This document shows, one piece after another, positions 23,501 through 35,500 of a stretch of DNA of 62,587 nucleotides; within the stretch, counting starts at the first letter, position 1; the number at the start of each line of letters is the position of its first letter. The notes beneath the pieces are model-generated. The model made no database searches. It was not told the DNA's origin and saw only the letters and a program-made list of their open reading frames with translations. Both the position numbers and the translations under genes were made by a program. The DNA is from Nemertoderma westbladi (lineage: Eukaryota; Xenacoelomorpha; Nemertodermatida; Nemertodermatidae): positions 1 through 62,587 of the forward strand of contig JAUCBJ010002408.1 in assembly GCA_032718475.1 (NCBI GenBank), read 5' to 3'.

Positions 23501-26500
23501 ATTAATTAATGAAAAATGTGAGAAGAATGTGTTTTGAACGAGGATTAATATTTCCATTTATTTTAGAAAACACAAAACTAACTAAAGAAGTAACATTCAA
23601 ACAGAAATAGAGATGGCCTCGCATGCAAACGCCGTAACCTATCTGCGGTGTCCGGCACAAGGGTCGCCTGAACTGCGATAGATTGGATGGGATATGGATA
23701 AGCCATTATAAAGGTAAGCAAAAAATCAGACGTGATACTGAGTTATTAAATAGGCCTAACTTTAATTTCAATTTAAAAAGGTTAAATTGTTTTTGTTTTT
23801 TATTGTTAGAAGGCCGTAGGGCTTATTGCTGTCTATAGTCAAAAAACGTTTAAGTTTGTCTGTATGTTTGTTTGTGAAGATTGATATTGGCTTGAAATTG
23901 TTTTGGTAAAGTCTGATTTCAACGGTACCTGTCATCTGAAATATGATTTTATATCTTTGGATGCAGTCTACTAAACTAACTGTACAATCACATTAAAAAA
24001 AAGGGCGATGATCGGTTTTCGATATAGCTTATAGCATCCAGCTTGCTGTCTCTATAGAGTTTTATTATATAAACATAAACCTTTCAGATTACGATGTTTT
24101 CATTCGAGGCCATCAAAATAGCTAAATTTTTAATGATTCTCTCAAATTTAACTTCTTCTAGATTACGACATTTACATACTGAGGCTATCGAATCAACACA
24201 AAGTGCATTGAAACGGAAAACAATAAACATCTAAAGGGAGTCTAACACATGGATGGAGGCTTACAGTGGCGGGCGAGGCGCAACTGGCTGGCGTGCGTCC
24301 GACGTGGACGGTGGTGGTGAGATGGGTCGCGCTAACCGGCCCCCCTGTCCCATCCATCTCGGGGGCGCTCGCCGTAGCCACGCCGGCTTGCGTCGCGTAA
24401 ATATACGCCGCTCCGATTGCGTCAATGGGCTGGTACTGGTGCTGTTGCTACGCAACGTATACAGAGGGCAGGTGGAAGAAAGAAATAAATAAACCGTGAA
24501 ATAAAGAGTCCCGCAACCTTTTAGTTTACCCGTAACCAAGGAGACACAATAGGACATCCACCAGTATTAATATAAAAATAAGTACGATAACAACAAATAG
24601 TTGGTAAATAACATCTATAAAAAGTAACACAAATTAAACGAACATGTAAAAGATATAAAAAATTCATTATACTATAATAATAAAAGGTTGTTTGTCTGTC
24701 TCTTTACCAAACGATTTATCAGAATTTTCCAGCAGAATCCCTCCCGCTGTATATTAAATTAAATCACAAAAATGTTTTCAAATTGCCTATAAAAACCTTT
24801 TAAAATTTGTAAAAGAAATAAATAATATAATTTTGAGGTTCTCAACCAAATTAATTTCTCAAGTGTTTCGGTTTTTTAATACTTCGAGTTAGTTTATTAG
24901 TTATATAAATTATTTATATCCAAGCTGGGTATATTATATAGTTGAAACAGAGACTTGTCACTGATCTCTGATCTCTGGAATCTCCGGTCAGTTTTTTGGT
25001 CTCCGGATAGGTCTCTGGTTCCCGGGTATTGAAAACATACATATTAACCAGAGATCAGTGATTTTCAAATTAAAATTATATATTTATCTTGTACAAGATA
25101 ACATGAAAAATGACGATTTTATCACAAAAACTTGTTTACTATAAAAATAATTACTTTAATTTTCAAAAATTTTGATACACCGCTTCAACAAAATTATATA
25201 GCAACTTATGTAAAAGTAAAGACAGCGCTTTTCACCTTGTTGTAGGCTATATATTACGGCCCCCAAATGAAGATAACGAGCGTAACGAGACTTGCAATAG
25301 GGTCGAGTAGAGTTCTGCACCTGTGCACTTTATTGCACCAAATTATAAGTACAAAAATAAGCCAAGTCTCTGATCTCCGGCTCTGGTCTCCGGTATTTTT
25401 CAAAATAATTCTCTGGGAAGGTATCTGGTTCACCGGGATTAAGAAAAGGTCTCTGTTTCAACTCTAGTATATTATTTAGTTTTGTTACGAAATTGTGACG
25501 TCACTAACTACCCCCCCCCCCCCCCCATTTCCCATGCGAGAATATGTTATTATTATAAAACATAATTGTCTTTTTTTTCCAATCTGCTGACTCGACATGT
25601 AACTTAGCAATTAACAGTAACACCCGCGACCACCGGTCACAAACGATTGACCGTACAAACTCATACGAATGGGGGCGAGCCTCGCATTAAATAAACTAAT
25701 CAGCATCGATGATATGTTACGTGGATTCATAATGTTTCGAGGTTTAGTCTAATGTTGCTCCAGCTGTTCATGTGGCCGTACGTAATTCCACTTCCGAGTG
25801 ATGTGAACAAGTCGTTGGTACATAGTTTAAGCTTCAAAGTAAAAAACATCTCGAACACAAATTTAAAAAACAAAGATATATTGTAAGACTGAATTAAATA
25901 ACTAATTACGTAGAATAAACTCACAGTAGCCGGCGACGCACGCGTTGTGTGAGTTATAGGAGCGCCCTCTGCCGCCATGGTGGAGCCTTGCAGTAAGTAG
26001 GTGGTCTCTCCTTGCGGCACGGCCACTGTGGTTCCACCGGGACTGGTCTGGTAGTAAGTTGTTGTGTTCCCCGACGATAGCTGCTGTTGCTGTTGAGGTT
26101 GTTGGTATATACCGTCGGCAGTTGTTGTGTAATTCCCGTTCGCCCTAAATATAAAAAAAACGTATATAATTGGAAACAGTTATCGCTTTAGTTTCATTTA
26201 CATTGTGGCTATCTTACGTACTTACAATTAGGCCAAGGGATTACCCGTGCGCTCCCCCCAGAACTAAACTCCCCCAGAGGAAACTAACTCATTTAGCTAC
26301 CAATGCAAAGCAGAAACGCCCCCCTTGGTTATTCACTTTAAAACATTCGCACCGAAACGAAAACAGCCCTGGCCCCTACGCGGGGATCGAACCCACGACC
26401 AATGTGAATTTAAGGCAACGGATTTAACCACTGCGCCAAAGTGCGCTAACACTAATTACTTACCGTGTTATGTAAAAGTAAAATTGTTAAGTATATTCAT

Positions 26501-29500
26501 GATATAAATAACAATTTGAATATTTTTTAACTAAGTTAATTTATTGGTATTAAATAATGTGATTGTAAAGTTACGAAAGGCGGGATAGTAGTTAAATAAT
26601 ATAGGGTTTGATATTCCAGTTGAAAGTGTAATTATCTGTAAAAAAAACTAAAAAAATTAGAAATGGTCGCATGATAGACTCTTAAGGTTACTTTCTATAA
26701 TTCACATAGACATTAATAGATACACACAGAGTCACACAATTAATTAATAAAACTAACATGTTCGGATTAGTGTAAACAGTGGTGGTCCCATCGCTATTGT
26801 GTTCGATGTACTGGACCTGGGCGTGGACGGGCGGGGGTTGCTGGGGCGCCGAGTACAACTGTTGGGGGGTCACCTGGAGGGTAATGACCTGGGTGCCGTC
26901 TGGCCGTTGCTCCACCGTAGCACCGCCGGCACCGGCCGCGTTCAACACCGCTGCAGCTTGTTTCTGATCGACTAGAAAAGATATTTAAATAAGATTACTA
27001 GTTTCAGTTTGTTAGCGCAAAAAGTAGACAAACCGTTGCAAAAAATACAATTCGCTACAGTCAGGCAAAAGAGTGATAGAGATAAAAAAAACATCCAACA
27101 ATTTTGGTGCCCTAAAAGTTTTGCCTAGTTAATAAAAATTTATTATATTCTGAAGACGAAAGGAAAAGTTTTTTGTTGGTCATGTAGCTATATTTATGAG
27201 ACCAAAATTCTTGGAGTCATGTTTGACTCAAATATGTCCTTTGAATTTCATCTCAGGTCACTATTGCAAAAATTCTGGAGTATTTGGGATCTCATAAGTA
27301 AATTTGTGAAGCCATCCAGCGGAATAAACCTACTAGCAGCAACAAAGCTAATACAGTCGGTACTACTACCAAGACTATTGTATGCATCACCAGTATGGAT
27401 GAATCGGGAAGCCATAAAAATTCTTAATGATCTATGGGGCATAATGCTAAAACAATCTGTTGGTGCTTTATATAACCCTCACAGAAATAAACTAGAAGTG
27501 ATATGTGGCATTCCGCCTCCCGAAATATTTTGTCAGGTAATCAGGACCAAATATCTGTTGAAATCATTGTCGAGATCGGAAGACATTACAATGTCGTTGA
27601 AAGCGATTTCCGAACTGTCCTTAAAAAACAGTTTTGCCTCACACTTGAACGATGTGAAAACATATATTGCGTGGTTAAACAATGAGAGATCTAGTCGTTT
27701 AATTGAAATCGAGAATATAGACTCACGGCAATTGCACTACACTCAAGGACAAATGAAAATGTATACACAGGATGTATGGAAAAAGTCTCTCAATTTGAAC
27801 GATTCTCTGATCAAAACAAACCAGCTGCCGTCACTTACACCCATAAATCTAGCCTGTGGTAAAGCTCATGAATCCTTCATTCTCGGTTTGATGCTCGGTC
27901 AGGGCAACCTGGCTCTTATGAGAAGCAGATATGGTGACATTGATGATTGTGCCTGTTTATGTGGTGAGCCTGAATCCGAATCGCATTTTCTAATGGATTG
28001 TGTTCTTAGATTAGATCAATCGACTTTGTTAAGAGCTGCAATGTCCGCCTATGGTGTTGCGCAACTTGACGATTTTATGTATATTAGATCACCTGTAACT
28101 CTTAAAGCTCTGGTTAAATACTCTATATGAACCCAATTTGAAGCGATACACATATCATTAATTATTTTAGTTATCGATGCTTATCGATATTTTTACTGTA
28201 TGTCTATGTTATTAGTTTGTGCATCCATTTCAGCATGCAAAAATATGGTTTTTATTAAAGAATTATATATATATATATATGGTCACTAGGGTAGATACGC
28301 TTGCTAGGGGATATACCGTTACTTTAGAGAAAGAGTTTAATATGTTGACAGTGTTGTGATAGTGATATTATCATGTCCTGTAGATTAAAAAAGTGAGTGG
28401 GGGGGGGGGGGGGGGGGGGGTGGAGAACGCCCAAGGCGGAATCAAAAGGAGAAGGGGGCATCCTCAGTGTTGTTGAGGCATTACAAATAATAAATTAGAA
28501 CTTAGAGAAACTTCATGTTTGCTAATTTATGGAATAAGGTGATTTGTTAGGTAAATAAAGCGGCAAGCCGGTAGATAAATTCTAATTAATTACTAATTGC
28601 ATGGAAGCAGACAGGAGAGAGTGCGTTGGTGCACTGGTTACCATTCGATTGGCATTCAACTGACATTTAAACATAACCGGCGAGTTAATGGGATTCGTAA
28701 AACAAATCGACAAGAGTTAATAAATAAATGAGTTTTTGGAGCGATGGTGGGTGTATCGTATAGCCAGCCGGCCTTGTGTGTGCAGATAACTCAGTAACCC
28801 AGCAGCGAGCTGTAACCGTAGTGCAAGGGCAACCGAGGGGGATTGCCCTGGTGAGCGGGATATCTCCATGGTAACGAACCCGTCGTAGCAACACAAGGGT
28901 GGGCTCTGTACCGGGTAGGCCTACCTACACCTTCGCTATTATTAATCGGGATTGTTAGCTTGGCGCACCACCGATGCCGAGGTAATTTGAGTCCCTATGC
29001 CAGCGCCAATGATAACCCGGTAACCCACTGCAACAATGATGGTTAACAATGTCACCAAGATAAATAAATAATTCATATAGGAGGGAACTTTTTATGAGAA
29101 ATGAATAAGCAGCCATATGCTTATAGCGCAGCAAGTAAATCTATCTAATTCTGAATGGATAAACTGCACTTGTGATTGCTTGCTTGCTATGGGACTGGGA
29201 CATTAAATACTTTTATTGACAGGATAGCTGCTGCAGTCTGACATCCGGTATAAACGTCATAGTTATAAAGATTCCTATATAAAGAATTCTCAGCCTAGTC
29301 TGAGACGACTGAGGAGTGTTCTCAGCCTCGGCTGAGACGACTGAGGGGTGTTCTCAGCCTAGGCTGAGATAACTGGGGAGTGTTCTCAGCCTAGTCTGAG
29401 ACGACTGAGGAGTGTTCTCAGCCTAGGCTGAGACGACTGAGGAGTGTTCTGAGCCTAGGCTGAGATGACTGAGGAGTGTTCTGAGCCTAGGCTGAGATGA

Positions 29501-32500
29501 CTGAGGAGTGTTCTCAGTCTAAGCTGAGATAACTGGGGAGTGTTCTCAGCCTAGTCTGAGACGACTGAGGAGTGTTCTCAGCCTAGGCTGAGACGACTGA
29601 GGAGTGTTCTCAGCCTAGGCTGAGATAACTGGGGAGTGTTCTCAGCCTAGGCTGAGATAACTGGGGAGTGTTCTCAGCCTATGCTGAGATGACTGGGGAG
29701 TCATTACAAGAGGGAGTTATCTCAGCCTTGTACACCGGTAGCCAATGAAAGGCGGGAAGTTTGGAGACAGGTATGATATGAAGGAGACAGTTATTTATTT
29801 TTTTTTATTAACAGGTACACCGGTCGAGCCGGCATTTATATTGATAATGTTGTTCTTTAAAATTACAAGTTATTTAAAATTACACTTCACTGTTGTTACT
29901 CTTCTAAAATTACACACCATAGTACAATAATACGGTACAATCCTCAACAATTAATTTCATGGTCAATTTAAGACATGCGTAGCAAGGTACGGAGTAAAAC
30001 ACTAAAATAATTTAAGCAGTGTTCAAACAAAGGATGGGCTTAATCACGAGGCAAGGCACCAATGGTATGCGTACCGAAAAACACAGTCCTCAACAGAACA
30101 TCAAGGTAGTAAATACCAACTCTAAAAATATCAGGGCATGGTTAAAATCTAATATAAAAAAGAATATAATTAATACAATCGTTCGGGCATATTATGAATT
30201 AAACGATCCTCAATCGCATATGTTACAGAATAAAAGGTTTAAGGGGTGGATAACAGGATTAGGGTTGAAGGAACTAGGCGATCCCAAAAAAATCCCTAAT
30301 TCTCTGCCGCTTGTGAGCAAAAGGGATTGCGATAGTACTAAAGCATCCTCTGACGAATTCAGCGTTCACTGTATCCCTATGGCTATTGAGCCGTTGATGT
30401 CAATTCGCGCCATTAGGTCTGCACCAGAGTAATTATATAACAGGGTAGAGCAAAGATGCGGAAGTGGAAAGGAACGGGAAGCCTTGCTGTACGAGCAATG
30501 ATTTCCAAATGTCAAGAGTGTGATTGAACGTCGTGAGGCGCTGAATGACTGGAAGTGTTGGGTTAGGACACCTGAGTAGTCTAGTGAAAATACCAACAGA
30601 CTGACGCAGGGCCTCTACGGAGACAGGCCTGAGGCCAGAAAGGAGATACAGATAGTGGTTATTGATGTACGTACCCACGTTTAGGAGCCCCCGTAGGGCC
30701 TTCCGATAAGTAATGTCAAGTTTCTCTGTGTCAGTCTCAGTATCATTAAGTGATCCTATATTTAGTCTCAGGGATAATAGAATTACTGGCATAGCCATGG
30801 CCTGCCATAACCTAAAGGTCGTTTCCACATTCAACCATCTAGTGGTCCACCCCTTGGATTGGAAAATTTGGGACACCATCGCGATGGTTTGTAAGGACTC
30901 ATTCAGGGCGTTCGAAGGCTTAGGGTTGAGTTTGTACCCAAGAAAAGTCAAGTGCACACTACAAGGCACGAGTATACCGTGTAGGCCGAGAAAGGTTGGT
31001 TTGTGGCTTCCCCTTTTGTCAATGCATATCCATTTCGTCTTTGACTGTTCGATGCGGAGCTTCAACACACTTGCCTTGCTCTGTAATACTTTAACCATAT
31101 CCTCAATATCGCGAGCAGAAGTGGAGGATAAGATGAAATCATCTGCGTACACCATGGTCCCAAACCACACATTGCCAACAGAACAGCCAAGCCCAGATTT
31201 AGAAAGACCATTAGTAATGCTGGCGGTGTACAGGTTAAATAAATCGGGCGAAAGGAGTGAACCCTGTCTCAGACCCTTGAAGGCCCTTATGCTCTTACTG
31301 TGGATAATATCCCCAAACTTCAGGAAGATTTCACTCGATTGATAATAGGATAGGAGAGTTGAAACAACCCAGGGGTTTACTTCTAGGGATATTAGCTTAT
31401 TAGCCAGGATTACGTTAGTTACAAATTGGATTCTTATGGTGTAAATCCATGTATGCCACTCGTTATGCCGAAATAAATACACTCGTGAAGTTCTGATAAA
31501 CTCCTTTTAGGTTGTTGATATGTTGTGAGGAGAAATGTGTTTGGAATCATTTTAAGATAATAAAATTGGTTGAATATTAATTAATGGTCATCTAAGACTT
31601 CTGATTTCAACCAATTGCGCCTAATTCGCCCGTATTGTATAAGTTCGGACAACAAAATTAAAATACTGAAAATTACATTTCGTTTAGAAAAACATTACGT
31701 CTTCATTTTTAGTAGGCGAGGCAAAACAATTATTTGTCAAGATGACTCACATTCTAAGAGGCGCCCAGATGCCAAAACCTTTGTCAAAAATATAAAATGT
31801 CCATATATCAAATGAAAATATTGTGAGTTTGGGAAATATTCCTCATAAAACCCTTAATTTAAAAATATCAGGATTATGTCTCGCAAACAGCTGAATTGGT
31901 CGAAGTAAACGGATATTGGCAGTTTATTAAAGAATATTTTAGTAGATTTAAACTTCCTTTCTATACGATTATGACTCACAGACCACCTGCGCTGAATTCT
32001 AACTGTTATGTAATTCTTGTAGAATTACAAACAAACTTTCACCGTATAAATTTGACCAATAAGCAAAGCACTATGGGATTCAAACGTTCTGTATTAAACC
32101 CCGTTCACATCCAACGGTGCGTGAACGGTAAAGTAGTCTGGCGGTTCTGCGGTATTGAAGCGGTAAGCCAGCGGTACACTACCCGGAATCCGTTCACACC
32201 CAACGGTACCGTTGCGGTAACTGATTGTCTATCTGTGGACTGTGAATTCAACAGGAAATTACATTAATTATATTAACATTGTTTAAATGGGCTGCGGTAA
32301 ACCGCGCGGTTTAGCGCACAACTACCTGTTGGGTCGTTCACAGTCAGCGGTTCACCGCGCGGTGTACCGTTCCGTTGAACGGGCCTTAAGGTTGCTACTT
32401 TCCACCAAATACGTACTGATACCACCACCCCACCCCCCCCCCCCCCCCCCCCCCCAGTCTGTATAAGGTTGTTACTTACCAATTACATACTGATGTCCTC

Positions 32501-35500
32501 CAGCAGTCTGTATAAGGTTGTTCTGATAAGGTTGTTGTTGACTTTTGACACCAGAAATGACCTGACCTCCAACATTGGAACCAACCTAAATAAATAATAA
32601 TACAACTTGGTAATTAATAAAGAAAGTAATTATATACTTCACTGTACAAGTTTCGAATAACATATTATTTATTTTTAATTTAATAGAAGTGTAAATAATT
32701 ATTGCTGCGCTTGGAATTTCGACAATAAGATCTTCATTTCGAACCGGTACCGGTACCGGTACTAACTAAAATCTAAATAACGATACTATATACCTTTGTG
32801 CTTTGTGCTTATATACCTTCTCTATTTTATAACAACGCGCACTTTGTTGTTTATATTACTCAATTTTCTAAAAGCGTCTCTTTTTTATTATTCTTCAACT
32901 TGCTAGTATGCGCGCGAACAGAGCACTTTCAAAACCATAACTGGCGCGGTTTGACAATTTAATTAAACATTTTTTTCTAAAAGTTCCTAGCTAGTAAATA
33001 TACCATATTAATAATTTTATAAACCCTACTCTACACATCAAGGCGTCCTAAATTATTATCTATTCATTTTGTATGTTCGAGGTGAAGGAACAAAATTTAA
33101 TTTATCTGAAATTTCTAAGCGTGGACATGGACTAGTGTTTAGGATACATTATATAGAAATAAAAAGAATAACAAAAACCTCGTGATATATTTGCAATCCT
33201 TATTTCCCGCACCCAGGCGGGATACGAGGATATAATCTATGAACATAAGAATTTGTTTAAACACTATACTCTGATAAACAACACATATTTCCAAATTCAG
33301 AACCTGTCGGTTAAAGTGAAACACGGAACATAGGAGGAAAATCGGAAGCTATATATATACTACACATACTATAGGGCGCCACGTATACAAGACAGGGAGG
33401 TCGCCACGCCACATGAACTCCCAGGGTTGAACACTCATTCAAACGTTTGCTTTACTCCCACAAAGGAAGGTGATAAATCATTTGAACCGCAATGGCAGAA
33501 GCCATATCATTAAGTGGACGCACTAATTAACGTATTTATAACTGGCCCGGATGTGATGGATTTAAGATCCCAGCTAGAAGCGAAAGTAACTCAAATCCAT
33601 TCACCAGCGTGGCTGCGGTAGCTCCCACCTAATTCTGACAAAGTATTATATAAACCAGCGGTTTCCTGCATACAGATGAAACACGTTCGTGGGGGGCTTC
33701 GCGTAGAACAATATAACCAAGCTTAGCAGACGGGTACCACTCAAGGCGTCCTTTAATACAGTATTAAAGTAATACATTACTGTATTAAAGGACGCCTTGG
33801 TACCACTATTTCAACCATTAGTCGCCTTATAACGGGTATGAATGTATTATACTGGGGATTTTAGGGGGGACTCGTGACGCAAACAAAATTCATCCCTCTC
33901 CAAGAGAAACTCGACGCAAATAACATCTGAATATTCTCAAAATAAAACTGTAACCTGTTCTATTGACCATCGTTTATTGTTGTGGTTAGAATAACGTGAC
34001 ACTGTAACCTGCCCATTTATTTTAATTAATAATTAAACATTGAGAGATATTACTTAAATACTTATGACCTATAGTGCCATATCCAGTGTTTGTTGGGGCA
34101 TTCTATCCAATCCAGTCATATATAATTTATATTATTATCGTCTTAAATAAATATAACACTATACCGGTAATAGCAATATTTCCACCTAACACATATTGTA
34201 TTAGATCGTTTCTCTCAAGTTCAGTATCCCTTTCAAGTTGATCTATATATGTTATGGCCGGTCGTCCACGACTACGCTTTCCTTGAGTTGGTTGCCAGAG
34301 AAGTAGACCTGGTATGACCTCGTCTTTACTTCGCCAGCAGTGCCCACTGAATCTTAATCTGCGTTCACGGAGGTGGTTGATACAGGTGGTATTGTACCAT
34401 AAAGCTCGGCGTTTGTCATGTGTTGTCTCCAGCTGATGTTTAGGGTTGCCCTTAGTAGTCTTGTGTAGCAACCATCAATTCGTTGTTCAAATGATTTAGT
34501 CAGTGTCCAGGTCTCACCCCCGTATAAAAATACACTTTCCACTGTGGCTCGAAAGAACTTAGTCTTCAGGTGCCTGGAGAGATCTGATTTCCAGATGGTA
34601 TCCATTTTTGATAGAGCTACCCAAGCCTTTGCTTTCCTAACTTCTATGTCCTTTTTGCTACTCTCTATCCATGATCCAAGGTACTGGAAGTCGTCGACCT
34701 TCCTTAGTTGATTATTATTAATGGTTGTCAAGTTTCCATCAACATTAAAAGTCATGAATTCGGTCTTTGTAGCATTTATATGCAATCCAACCTCCTTAGC
34801 AGCCCTCTCCCCTTTATTTAGTAGAAGCTGTGCATCTGCTAGCGTATTAAAGAGCAGGGCGATGTCATCCGCAAAGTCGTTGTCCGTGACTTTAGTTGCC
34901 GGATATTTGCTACCTCTGCGTTTTTGTGTTATAAATAAGATAACTGCATGCGACTTGATTCATTTTAAGTCTGAGTATTCGATTAAAGCAGGTATTGTTA
35001 ATTAAGGTGTTGTGTGTGCTTTCAAAATGGCATTACTTGTGGTGGGGAGAGCTTATTATGAATATTATTACTTTAGGTTTTAAATTTTTTTTTTTTGGGG
35101 GGGGGGGGGGGTACAAATACCACGCCTTGGCATGCACGCAGTCGAACTGTTACAATATCCAACACATATACTACCGGTACCGTAAGTATGTAACAGAACG
35201 GTTTACATACCCCTCCTGCTAAAATTTATTATTATAACAAAATAGGTCGTGTTTTATTAATATAAAGCCCAAGGAATAATCTCATCTGCACTATTGTCGG
35301 ACTCTTCCACACTATTGTCGGACTCACCTGCACTATTGTCGGACTAATAACTGAGTTTTCGCCCACGGACACTGTCTGCTGCGTCGGGGTCCTTGCGATG
35401 GCCACCGTGGGAGCTGCGGACCCCGGATGGTGCTGCGGAACGGATCCGACAACTACGACCTGTCGGGGTTGTTGGTCCGACGCGGGGTGCAGACCGGAGT

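Noticed and set aside
24253-24492. Plus-strand 79-codon ORF
   Set aside because: It is the GC-rich antisense shadow of RFX exon 5.
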